A stretch of DNA of 64,000 nt from Euzebya rosea (GTDB taxonomy: Bacteria > Actinomycetota > Nitriliruptoria > Euzebyales > Euzebyaceae): NCBI RefSeq assembly GCF_003073135.1, contig NZ_PGDQ01000011.1, positions 62,001 to 126,000 of the forward strand, written 5' to 3'. Positions 11,067-18,860 of this stretch are shown here, one piece after another (position 1 is the first letter of the stretch; every line of letters starts with the position of its first letter). Under the pieces are notes generated by a model, which had not been told where the DNA came from, made no database searches, and saw only the letters and a list, made by a program, of their open reading frames with translations. A program made the position numbers and the translations under genes.

Positions 11067-11194
11067 GGGTTCCTGCCTCGCTCGGATCGGTTGCTCGGGG
11101 ATGGGGGATGCGTGGCTGGCGACAACCGGCTCGCACGTCTGGATCCTCCCGGCACGGCTAGCATGCGGGACACCGTAAGGAGTTCGAAAGAGCC

Positions 11195-11842
11195 ATGAAC
11201 CAGATCAAGCAGATCATCCAGACGTTCAACGTCACCCGCCAGCACGACCCGAGCGTCGTGCCCGCCGTTGCGCTCGGGGCCGGTGGGGCGCTGGTGCTCT
11301 GCCTGGTGCTGGGCTTCGTCCTCGGCCCGTTGCTGCTGTGGATCCCCCTGGCCCTCTTCGCCATGGTCGCCACGGCGCTGATCATCCTGGGTCGCAAGGC
11401 GCAGGCAGCCAGCCTGGCGGCGATCGAGGGACAGGCCGGTGCCGCTGCCGCCGTGCTGCAGTCGATGCGTGGCGCGTGGGAGGTCACCCCGGCGGTGGCG
11501 TTCAACCGGCGCGAGGACATGATCCACCTGGCGGTCGGCCCGCCCGGTGTCGTGCTGGTCGCCGAGGGCACCTCCCCTGCCCGGGTGAAGCAGCTGATGG
11601 CCAAGGAACGTCGCCGCTTCGAGCGTGCCGCCGGTGAGGTCCCCGTGACCGAGGTCCTGGTCGGCGACGGTGAGGACCAGGTCGAGCTCAAGAAGCTGGC
11701 CTTCCACATGGCGAAGCTGCCGCGGGCGATCAAGCCCAAGGAGGTCGGGCCGCTGAACCGCAAGCTCAGCGCGCTGAAGGCGTCCGCACCGCCCATGCCG
11801 AAGGGCCCCCAGATGCGACGCGCACCCAAGAAGTACCGCTAG
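11195..11842 (+). CDS. DUF4191 family membrane protein
   Basis: The 215-residue product has two adjacent transmembrane helices (about 25-65) after a short cytoplasmic N-terminus (MNQIKQIIQTFNVTRQHDPS) and a basic C-terminal domain ending GPQMRRAPKKYR. This matches the actinobacterial DUF4191 layout, a conserved family without known function. An AAGGAG lies 11 bases before the ATG. The TAG stop overlaps the Shine-Dalgarno sequence of the next gene (TAGGAG), so the two are probably translated from one mRNA. Confidence 0.85.
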   Translation: MNQIKQIIQTFNVTRQHDPSVVPAVALGAGGALVLCLVLGFVLGPLLLWIPLALFAMVATALIILGRKAQAASLAAIEGQAGAAAAVLQSMRGAWEVTPAVAFNRREDMIHLAVGPPGVVLVAEGTSPARVKQLMAKERRRFERAAGEVPVTEVLVGDGEDQVELKKLAFHMAKLPRAIKPKEVGPLNRKLSALKASAPPMPKGPQMRRAPKKYR

Positions 11843-11851
11843 GAGCACGTG

Positions 11852-12298
11852 ATGAGGGACCGTCGGGCACCGTCGTTGTCGGGCCTCGACGGGTGGCTGC
11901 AGTCACCGCCGCGGAGCCTGGCGCAGCACCGGGGGCGGGTCGTGCTGGTCTGGTTCTTCTCGTTGTCCGCACCGGGGTGCACGGCGATGGTGCCCGGCTT
12001 GCGGGCGCTGTGGGAGGAGCACCGCGGCGACCTCGACGTGATCGGCGTGCACGCCCCCGACTACGCCGAGGACGCCGACCCCCAGCGCATCGCGCTCGGC
12101 ATCGCCCGGGCCGGGGTGCCCTGGCCGGTGGCGATGGACCACCGCAGGACCGTGTTCACCCGGTGGCACGGCGATCGGTCACGACAGGGCTGGCCCAGCA
12201 CCCATGTGGTGGACCAGCGCGGCCGCGTGGTGGCCATCCACGACGGCGATGACGTGGCGGCCATCCGCACGACGGTCGAGGCGTTGCTGGCCACCTGA
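11852..12298 (+). CDS. Thioredoxin-fold (TlpA/redoxin-like) protein lacking the first active-site cysteine
   Basis: The 148-residue protein has the thioredoxin-like pattern: VVLVWFFSLSAPGC, then LRALWEEHRGDLDVIGVHAP, and GWPSTHVVDQRGRVV with the expected cis-proline. The usual CxxC is here APGC (about residues 41-44), so only the second cysteine remains. No signal peptide is present, which points to the cytoplasm. Without the N-terminal cysteine it cannot do ordinary dithiol exchange; peroxiredoxin-like monothiol or binding roles are possible. ATG 11852 has AGGAG 6 bases upstream, inside the end of the DUF4191 gene. Confidence 0.78.
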   Translation: MRDRRAPSLSGLDGWLQSPPRSLAQHRGRVVLVWFFSLSAPGCTAMVPGLRALWEEHRGDLDVIGVHAPDYAEDADPQRIALGIARAGVPWPVAMDHRRTVFTRWHGDRSRQGWPSTHVVDQRGRVVAIHDGDDVAAIRTTVEALLAT

Positions 12299-12336
12299 GC
12301 AGGCGCCGACCACGGTCACCGCTCGGGGGCTCGAGT

Positions 12337-12364
12337 CACCGGGCAGCCCACGGACCGCCCGGTG
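12337..12364. terminator. Hairpin between convergent genes
   Basis: CACCGGGC and GCCCGGTG form an 8-bp stem with a 12-base loop between the converging thioredoxin-fold and CWB2 genes. No T-run is present. Confidence 0.45.
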
Positions 12365-12377
12365 GCCGGCGCGATGA

Positions 12378-13778
12378 TCAGGTGCCGGGCGGGGGCACGC
12401 AGGGGAAGGGCGCCGGGAAGAGGCACTCCTCCTCTGCGGGAGGGTCCTCGCCGTCGGCAGGCGGGTCCTCCTCGTCGGCGGGCGGGTCCTCCTCGTCGTC
12501 GGCGGGCGGGTCCTCCTCGCCGTCGCCACCGGTGATGATGTCGATGATGTCGCCGACCGGCAGCGGCGTCATGCCGAGCAGGTCCTGCACCTCGGTCAGC
12601 GCACCGAGCAGCAGCAGGGCCGCGGCCTCGCAGGCGAGCAGGTTGACGAAGGAGGTGCAGATGACCGGGGCACCGCCGAGGTCGGCCAGCGTGTCGGGCA
12701 GCCCCTGCACGAGGTAGGCGATGGTCTCCGTCGGGAGGATCAAGCCGTCGGTGAGCAGGATCGGGCCGTTGTAGAGCCCGCCGTTGGCCGCGGCGGCGAA
12801 GCCGGGCACCCAGACGTCGTCGCGGCCGTCGACCTCCGCGAGCAGCAGGCGGTCGAAGTCGGAGACCGACAGGTAGCCGCGTGCGGCGGCGACCGCGACG
12901 GCGGTGGCGAACCGGTTGACGCCGGCCACCCGCTCGACGGTGATCCCGAGGCCCTCGAGCTGTGTGACGACGGCGGGCGAGATGGCCTCCTCACCACCGA
13001 TGACGGTCACCGTGGTGATGTCGGCACCCTCGAGGTAGGTCCGCAGCGTCGGGGTCAGGACCTCGGTCTGGGTCAGGAGGATCGGGATGCGGTCCTCCGC
13101 GGCCCAGGGCCCCACGGAGAGGCTGTCGACGTAGGCCTGTGCGTCGTCCCCGCCATCTCCCGGGTAGGCCCGGGCCACGATGGCACTGGTCGCGTCGGGC
13201 ATCAGGCCGGCGGCCACCTCGACGGCGGTCTCGATGCGGGTGGGGCCACCGAGGCGGTCGACCCGCAGGTCGAGCCCCTCCAGCTGGGCCACCACGTCAT
13301 CGGATATGGCGGAGGTGTTGCCGAGGACCACGACCTGGGTGACGCCGAGCCGCTGGAGCTCCTCGACCACGCGAGGGTCCAGCTCGTCCTCTGCGGTGAC
13401 CAGCAACGGCGCCTGGAGGACGCCCTGGGCCCCACCGCTGGACAGCGAGTCGGGGAAGATGGTCGACCGGCTGATCATCGCCACGGGCGACATGCCGTCG
13501 GGGAAGGTCGCCTTGGACAGGTTGATGGCGGCCTCGACCCCGTCGTTGCCGAGCAGCTGCACGGCGTTGTCCAGCGGGATGTCGCCGATGGCCCCGACCA
13601 CGCCGTCCTCGACCTGGTCGATGATGTCGGTGAGCGGGTCCTCCAGCTCCGGGGGCAGGTCCGGGATGGGGATCTGGCCGACGACGTCACCGATCTGAGC
13701 GCTGGCCGCTCCCACGGGGCCGAGCACGGTGACGGACAGGACGAGGAGGATGCTGAGCGCGCGGAGGACTGGCTTCAT
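12378..13778 (-). CDS. Secreted CWB2 protein with acidic Pro-rich tail
   Basis: The 466-residue protein starts at ATG 13778 (MKPVLRALSILLVLSVTVLG, signal cleavage near ASA). An N-terminal segment with IPIPDLPPELEDPLTDI is followed by three CWB2 repeats (about 75-400; VVVLGNTSAISDDVV, VTVIGGEEAISPAVV, and the linking V-R-L-G-G-P-T-R-I-E-T motif). The C-terminal tail repeats D/E-E-D-P-P-A four to five times and ends in a Cys-containing FPAPFPCVPPPG. No catalytic domain is present, so the CWB2 units plus tail are the whole mature protein, suggesting a structural wall component. It is divergent from the helicase gene. Confidence 0.87.
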   Translation of the reverse strand: MKPVLRALSILLVLSVTVLGPVGAASAQIGDVVGQIPIPDLPPELEDPLTDIIDQVEDGVVGAIGDIPLDNAVQLLGNDGVEAAINLSKATFPDGMSPVAMISRSTIFPDSLSSGGAQGVLQAPLLVTAEDELDPRVVEELQRLGVTQVVVLGNTSAISDDVVAQLEGLDLRVDRLGGPTRIETAVEVAAGLMPDATSAIVARAYPGDGGDDAQAYVDSLSVGPWAAEDRIPILLTQTEVLTPTLRTYLEGADITTVTVIGGEEAISPAVVTQLEGLGITVERVAGVNRFATAVAVAAARGYLSVSDFDRLLLAEVDGRDDVWVPGFAAAANGGLYNGPILLTDGLILPTETIAYLVQGLPDTLADLGGAPVICTSFVNLLACEAAALLLLGALTEVQDLLGMTPLPVGDIIDIITGGDGEEDPPADDEEDPPADEEDPPADGEDPPAEEECLFPAPFPCVPPPGT

Positions 13779-13864
13779 CCTGGGGCCCCTTCGGGTCGTG
13801 GTGGACTGCGACGGACTGATACCCCGCCGATGATGGAGTGACGCACGTACACGACGACGTGGCA

Positions 13865-13885
13865 ATGGTCCCTCCTGACTGGTCA
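13865..13885 (-). promoter_or_regulatory. Shared motif upstream of CWB2 genes, copy 1
   Basis: Read on the plus strand this is ATGGTCCCTCCTGACTGGTC followed by A. It lies about 90-105 bases upstream of the CWB2 start at 13778. The 21-bp sequence matches 19 of 21 positions at 40459-40479, upstream of another CWB2 gene, and is partly conserved at 17467-17499. Confidence 0.5.
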
Positions 13886-13987
13886 ACGGCCGGTGACCCC
13901 TGGACGAACATCCACAGCCGACCGGTGCGGTCGGTTGGGAAGGACTCTCGGGGATGGCATCCTTGCCCATCCGCTGTGCCTGCACTG

Positions 13988-15589
13988 ATGCTCCGCCCCT
14001 GGCAACGACGCGCCCTCGACGCGCTCGCTGACCACCCGCACCCCGATTTCCTCGCCGTGGCCACGCCAGGGGCGGGAAAGACGACGTTCGCGCTCGTGGC
14101 GATGATCCGTGAGCTCAGCCGTCAACCCGGCCCGGCCGTCGTCGTCGCACCGACCGCGCACCTCAAGATCCAGTGGGCGGAGGCGGCAGCACGTCTGGGC
14201 CTGCACCTGGACCCGTCGTGGAGCGCCGGGCAGCCGTTCAGCCCCGACATGCACGGCATCGTCACGACCTACCAGCAGGTGGCGTCGGCGGCCGTCGACC
14301 TGGCCCAGCGTGTCGCCCACGGGGTGGTCGTGCTCGACGAGGTCCACCACGCCGGCGACGACCGTGCCTGGGGGGACTCCGTCGCCACGGCCTTCCAGTT
14401 CACCCGGCGACGCATCGCCCTGTCGGGCACGCCGTTCCGGTCCGACACCCAGGCCATCCCGTTCGTCCGCTACGACTTCGACGAGGCACAGCCCGACGTC
14501 GAGTACGGCTACGGCGACGCCCTGGCCGACGGCGTCGTCCGGCCCGTCTACTTCCCCCGGATCGACGGGGACATGGAGTGGGTGTCGGCCGACGGCTCGC
14601 ACCACCAGGCCTCCTTCGGCGATGCGCTGGACCGGACCCTGACCGCCCAGCGGCTGCGCACGGCGCTGTCGTTGCACGGCGAGTGGCTGCCGTCGGTGCT
14701 GGTGCGGGCCAACAGCGCCCTGATGAAGGTCCGTCGGACCCACCCGGACGCGGGCGGGCTGGTCATCGCCATCGACACCGAACACGCCTCGGGCATCGTC
14801 CGGCTGCTGCGCGAGCGGTGCGGCATCCGTGCCGTCGTGGCGACCTCCGACGACCCCGACGCGTCGGACCGGATCGCCAGGTTCGCGCAGTCCGCCGACC
14901 CGTGGATCGTGGCCGTGCGGATGGTGTCGGAAGGTGTGGACATCCCCCGACTGCGTGTGGGGGTGTGGGCCACGACGACGGCCACCGAGCTGTTCTTCCG
15001 CCAGGCCGTCGGTCGCCTCGTGCGCGTCACCCCCGACACCCGCGGTGCCCGGTCGATGATGTTCCTGCCCGACGACCCCCGGTTGCGCGCCCACAGCATG
15101 GGCATTTCCGAGGCGCGTCGTCACCTGCTGAAGCGCAAGGAGGAACAGGAGGACGATCCGCTCGCCGACCCGCTCGAGGCGATGATGGTGGAGGAGGGCG
15201 AGCAGATCTCGCTGTTCCAGGCCGTCGCCGCGACCGCGTCGGACAACGGCCCGTCGGAGGAACCCGAGTGGTTCACCGCCGATCCGTTCCCGGCGGCCGA
15301 CCAGGAGGGCGTGCCCCTCACGCTGTTCCCCCCGCCCACGGTCGGCGGGCACATCCCGACCTTCGAGGCAGACGGCACGCCGACCCAGGTGATGCACGTC
15401 ACCAAGGCCACCCTACGCAAGCGCAACGCCGACCTGGTCCGGCTGCTGGTCCGGCGGGCCAACATGGACCACAAGGCCGTCAACCTGGAGCTCAACCGGA
15501 TGTCGGGCATCACCCGCATCTCCGAGGCCACCGCCGCGCAGCTCGAGCAACGCCTCGAGGCCGGCGAGAAGTGGTTGACCCGCCTCTAG
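13988..15589 (+). CDS. DEAD/DEAH superfamily II helicase
   Basis: About 533 residues from ATG 13988 (MLRPWQRRALDAL, the usual Q-motif-like opening); a GTG at 13976 is an alternative and neither has a clear ribosome binding site. Motifs in order: Walker A ATPGAGKTTFA, DEVHH as motif II, SGTPFR as motif III, VSEGVDIP as motif V and QAVGRLVRV as motif VI. This is the compact type III-restriction/RAD25-like class of SF2 helicases or translocases common in Actinobacteria. After motif VI come a charged, probably linker region (KRKEEQEDDPLADPLE) and a helical C-terminal domain. Substrate is unknown. The C-terminus lies just before a 38-bp direct repeat and a strong terminator. Confidence 0.85.
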   Translation: MLRPWQRRALDALADHPHPDFLAVATPGAGKTTFALVAMIRELSRQPGPAVVVAPTAHLKIQWAEAAARLGLHLDPSWSAGQPFSPDMHGIVTTYQQVASAAVDLAQRVAHGVVVLDEVHHAGDDRAWGDSVATAFQFTRRRIALSGTPFRSDTQAIPFVRYDFDEAQPDVEYGYGDALADGVVRPVYFPRIDGDMEWVSADGSHHQASFGDALDRTLTAQRLRTALSLHGEWLPSVLVRANSALMKVRRTHPDAGGLVIAIDTEHASGIVRLLRERCGIRAVVATSDDPDASDRIARFAQSADPWIVAVRMVSEGVDIPRLRVGVWATTTATELFFRQAVGRLVRVTPDTRGARSMMFLPDDPRLRAHSMGISEARRHLLKRKEEQEDDPLADPLEAMMVEEGEQISLFQAVAATASDNGPSEEPEWFTADPFPAADQEGVPLTLFPPPTVGGHIPTFEADGTPTQVMHVTKATLRKRNADLVRLLVRRANMDHKAVNLELNRMSGITRISEATAAQLEQRLEAGEKWLTRL

Positions 15590-15593
15590 CCGG

Positions 15594-15660
15594 TGGTCAC
15601 CGGCACGATCGGGGCCCAACCCACCCCCGCGTGGTCACCGGCACGATCGGGGGCCAACCC
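15594..15660. repeat. Two direct repeats, 38-bp period
   Basis: A 29-bp unit starting TGGTCACCGGCACGATCGGG occurs at 15594-15622 and again at 15632-15660 with one difference. It lies immediately after the helicase stop codon. Confidence 0.75.
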
Positions 15661-15689
15661 GCCCGTCCCGACGTCCCCCGGACGAACCA

Positions 15690-15724
15690 CAGCCCGGTAC
15701 CGACGGGGGGTGCGGTACCGGGCT
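15690..15724. terminator. Strong bidirectional hairpin
   Basis: CAGCCCGGTACC and GGTACCGGGCTG form a perfect 12-bp stem around an 11-base loop, between the converging helicase and CWB2 genes. Confidence 0.75.
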
Positions 15725-15767
15725 GCGGCTGTGCTGACGTTACGCCTGTGCGATGGACTCCGTGTGG

Positions 15768-17351
15768 TTAGTTGCCGCCACCGAGCACGCCGCCGACGAC
15801 ATCGGTGACCGGGTCGAGCCCGCCGGCACCGCCGCCGGTGACGCCGTCGACCGCGCCGAGCGGGTCGCCCAGCAGGCCCTCGACGTCCGGCAGCTCGACG
15901 CCGGTGACCTGCTCGATGACGTCGAGGAGGTCGCCGACCAGCGGCAGGTCGGTCAGGTCCAGGTCCAGCAGGTCGACCGCGTCCAGCAGGTCACCCAGGA
16001 GCAGCAGGCCGGCGGCCTCGCAGGCGATCGGGCTGACGAAGCTGGCGCACACGGTGGCCGGGCCGCCGTCGGTCAGGTTGGCCTCCAGGCCCTCGGTGAT
16101 GAACGACATCGTCTCGGCCGGCAGGACGTCACCGGCGGTCAGCAGGACCGGGGCCCGGTGGGTGGCGCCGTGGGCGGCGCTGGCGAAGCCGGGGGCCCAC
16201 ACGTCGTTGCGGGAGGAGGTGCCCTCGGCGAGGATCAGCCGGTCGGCGTCACCGGAGTTGGCGAAGCCGCGCTCGTTGGCGACGGCCACGGCGGTGGCGT
16301 AGCGGTTGGAGCCCGAGACACGACGGGTGGTGATGCCCAGCGCCTCGACGGCCTGCTGCGTGGCGCCCGACACCGCGGTCTCGCCGCCGATGATGACGAC
16401 CTCGGTGATCGCGGAGTCGGTCAGGTAGCTGGCCACGGACGGGGTGAGGGTGTCGGTCTGGGTCAGGAGGACGGGCCAGTCGTTCTCGGCGGCCCACGGG
16501 CTGACGGCGAGGAGGTCGGCGTAGGCCTGGGAGTCGTCACCGTCGGCGGAGTACGCGCGGGTCAGGACGGCCGTGGTGGCGTTCGGCGCGGTCTCCGCGG
16601 CGGCCAGGGTTGCGGTCTCGACTCGGCTGGGGCCGCCGACGCGGGTCACGTCGAGGCCGGCGATCTGCAGCTTCTGGACGACGAGCGGGTTGATGGCGGA
16701 GTCGGCCCCGAGGATGACGAGGCGCTCGACACCGAGGCGAACGAGCTCGCGGGCGGTGCGGCTGTCGAGGTCACTGGAGCCGGTGAGCAGCAGCGGAGCG
16801 TCGAAGATCCCCTGCAGGGCGCCGGTGGTCAGCGCGTCGGCGAAGACGTCGTCACGGGCGATGATCGCGGTGTCGGAGCTGTCGTAGGTCGCCTGGCTGA
16901 AGGCGATGGAGGCGTCGACGGCGTCCTCGCCCTGGAGTGCCAGCAGGTTCGGCAGGATCACGTCGGCAAGGACGTCGGTGATGATCCCGTCGAGCTGGTC
17001 GATGATGCCGGTGACGGTGTCGAGGATCGGGTCTGCCGGGTCCAGGATCGGGCCGAGGCCGTCGAGGATGTCGGTCAGGTCGTCCAGGATGCCGGTCGGG
17101 TCATCGATCACGTCGGTCGGGTCGGTGGGCAGGTCCGGCAGGCCGGGCACGAGCGGGTCGACGACGTCCTCGATCGGATCCAGGACCGGGTCCAGCGGGT
17201 CGAGGACCGGGTCCAGCGGGTCGAGGACGGGATCCACGATCGGATCGACGATGGGCAGGTCGGGGATGATGGGGAGCTGGGCCGACACCGGCCCGGCGAT
17301 CAGGGCAGCGCCGAGGACACCGGCGAGGAGAGACAAGCGGGAACGCGTCAT
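15768..17351 (-). CDS. Secreted CWB2 protein with Asp-Pro repeat domain
   Basis: The 527-residue protein starts at ATG 17351 with a signal peptide (LSLLAGVLGAALIAGPVSAQ). Residues about 25-120 are a low-complexity region built on V/L-D-P units (VLDPLDPVLDPLDPVLDPIE) that also contains ILDDLTDILDGLGPILD. Three CWB2 repeats follow (about 150-430; LVILGADSAINPLVV, VVIIGGETAVSGATQ, RVGGPSRVETATL). A glycine-rich tail closes the protein. The architecture parallels the 12378-13778 protein, and paralogy is likely. The D-P repeats may bind cations or form an extended wall stalk; this is inference. Confidence 0.87.
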   Translation of the reverse strand: MTRSRLSLLAGVLGAALIAGPVSAQLPIIPDLPIVDPIVDPVLDPLDPVLDPLDPVLDPIEDVVDPLVPGLPDLPTDPTDVIDDPTGILDDLTDILDGLGPILDPADPILDTVTGIIDQLDGIITDVLADVILPNLLALQGEDAVDASIAFSQATYDSSDTAIIARDDVFADALTTGALQGIFDAPLLLTGSSDLDSRTARELVRLGVERLVILGADSAINPLVVQKLQIAGLDVTRVGGPSRVETATLAAAETAPNATTAVLTRAYSADGDDSQAYADLLAVSPWAAENDWPVLLTQTDTLTPSVASYLTDSAITEVVIIGGETAVSGATQQAVEALGITTRRVSGSNRYATAVAVANERGFANSGDADRLILAEGTSSRNDVWAPGFASAAHGATHRAPVLLTAGDVLPAETMSFITEGLEANLTDGGPATVCASFVSPIACEAAGLLLLGDLLDAVDLLDLDLTDLPLVGDLLDVIEQVTGVELPDVEGLLGDPLGAVDGVTGGGAGGLDPVTDVVGGVLGGGN

Positions 17352-17466
17352 GTACGGGCACACCTTCAGGGGATCTTGAGTGACTGCGGACCACGCAGCC
17401 GACCGTCGCCGACCGCGTGTCACCCCATGGTGTTGGAGCCGCACGTAGAGTCATATCCTCACTTCC

Positions 17467-17499
17467 GACCATCTTTGGGGGGCCTGAACGGACTAGTCA
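17467..17499 (-). promoter_or_regulatory. Shared motif upstream of CWB2 genes, copy 2 (diverged)
   Basis: Contains GACCATCTTT (17467-17476) and GACTAGTCA (17491-17499). Both blocks occur at nearly the same spacing at 40446-40479, upstream of another CWB2 gene (start-to-start 24 versus 25 bases). It lies about 116-148 bases upstream of the CWB2 start at 17351, in the divergent region shared with the SDR gene. Confidence 0.45.
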
Positions 17500-17584
17500 C
17501 CGCTCCTGGACGTCCCTCTGCGGTTGGGTCGCGGGCGGGTCGTCGTGCGATCCTCCACCGCAGCCGAGGACGAGGAGCAACGTC

Positions 17585-18433
17585 ATGAGCAAGCTGCAGG
17601 ACCGCACCGTGCTGATCACGGGTGGAGGGTCGGGGATCGGTCGTCAGATGGCGCAGGTGTTCGCGGCCCGTGGCGCGACGATCGTCATCTGGGACATCGA
17701 CCTCGAGGCCGCCCGGACCGTGACCAAGGACCTCGAGGCCAGCTCCGGCGGTGTCCACCACGCCTTCCGCGTGGACGTGTCGGACCGGGAGATGGTTGCG
17801 CGCACCGCTGAGGAGGTGCGTGACTCGGTGGGCGCGGTCGACGTCGTGGTGAACAACGCCGGCATCGTGGCCGGCAACCGTCCCCTCACCGAGACCAGCG
17901 AGGAGGAGATCGAGCGGACGTTCGCCGTCAACACGCTCTCGTTGTTCTGGGTCACCAAGGCCTTCCTCGGCGACATGGTGGCGCGCAACGACGGCCACGT
18001 CGTGACGATCGCCTCGGCGAGCGGCCTGCTCGGGGTGTCGCGAATGGTCGAGTACGCGTCCTCAAAGCACGCAGCGGTCGGCTTCGACGAGTCCCTGCGC
18101 ATGGAGCTCGCCGAGGTGGCGCCCGGGGTGAGGACCACCGTCGTCAACCCCTTCTTCATCGACACCGGCATGTTCGAGGGGGTGCGCAGCCGGGTGCCCT
18201 TCCTGTTGCCGATCCTGGCCGAGGCCGAGGTGGCCAAGGCGGTGGTGACCGCCGTCGAGCGCAACCGCCAGGTCGTGAACCTGCCGCGGATCGTCGGCCT
18301 GCTGTCCCCGATGCGGATCCTGCCGGTGAAGGCGTTCGACGCGGCCATCGGCCTGCTCGGGGTCAACGACACCATGAAGACCTTCCACGGCCGGGCCCCG
18401 CGCCCGACGCCGGTCGACGCCGCGACGGACTAG
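17585..18433 (+). CDS. Short-chain dehydrogenase/reductase (SDR)
   Basis: The 282-residue protein starts at ATG 17585 with AGGAG upstream. It has the classical SDR signatures: cofactor loop TGGGSGIG (about 12-19), an Asp ending strand 2 (VIWDID), which favours NAD(H), NNAG (about 90), the catalytic Ser in IASASG and YASSK (about 157-161). The C-terminal extension (RIVGLLSPMRILPVKAFDAA) resembles membrane-associated retinol or 17-beta-hydroxysteroid dehydrogenase-like SDRs. The substrate is therefore likely lipophilic. Its TAG stop overlaps the TAG of the converging PspC gene in a shared CTAG. Confidence 0.92.
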   Translation: MSKLQDRTVLITGGGSGIGRQMAQVFAARGATIVIWDIDLEAARTVTKDLEASSGGVHHAFRVDVSDREMVARTAEEVRDSVGAVDVVVNNAGIVAGNRPLTETSEEEIERTFAVNTLSLFWVTKAFLGDMVARNDGHVVTIASASGLLGVSRMVEYASSKHAAVGFDESLRMELAEVAPGVRTTVVNPFFIDTGMFEGVRSRVPFLLPILAEAEVAKAVVTAVERNRQVVNLPRIVGLLSPMRILPVKAFDAAIGLLGVNDTMKTFHGRAPRPTPVDAATD

Positions 18434-18729
18434 GCGCCGCTGGGGTCGGTCGGCGCGGACCAGTCGGTGCCGGAACCGGTCGAGGAGGGGTCGGCCGACG
18501 GGTACTGCACGGGCTGGGCCGCGAACGCCTCCTCGTCGGTGGGCAGCACGATCCAGGCGATGAAGTAGGCGAGGAACTGCGGACCGGGCAGGAGGACCGA
18601 CAGCGCCGCGATCAGGCGGACGGTGGTCGGGTCCCACCCCATCGACTCGGCGATGCCGCCGCAGACGCCGGCGATCCTCTTGTCGCGGGTGGAGCGGTAC
18701 AGGCGGGTGGGGGCGGTGGCAGTGCTCAC
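18430..18729 (-). CDS. PspC domain membrane protein
   Basis: The 99-residue protein contains a PspC domain (LYRSTRDKRIAGVCGGIAE, then GWDPTTVRLIAALSVLLPG) and one or two membrane helices (about 38-62, ending AWIVLPTDEE). A Ser/Asp/Pro-rich tail follows. PspC-type proteins associate with the cytoplasmic membrane and in some bacteria take part in the phage-shock envelope-stress response. It stands alone here. Its stop codon overlaps that of the SDR gene by 4 bases, tail to tail. Confidence 0.88.
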   Translation of the reverse strand: MSTATAPTRLYRSTRDKRIAGVCGGIAESMGWDPTTVRLIAALSVLLPGPQFLAYFIAWIVLPTDEEAFAAQPVQYPSADPSSTGSGTDWSAPTDPSGA

Positions 18730-18860
18730 GGGTGGTTCTCCTGGCGGCTGATCGAGCGGGTGCGCCGCAGGACTGCGACGACATCGATCACGCTAGGCCC
18801 GAGGCCGGGGCCGGTCTGCTGGGGTTCTCCCCCACTGTCCCCTGTCAGGGGTCGCCCGGA

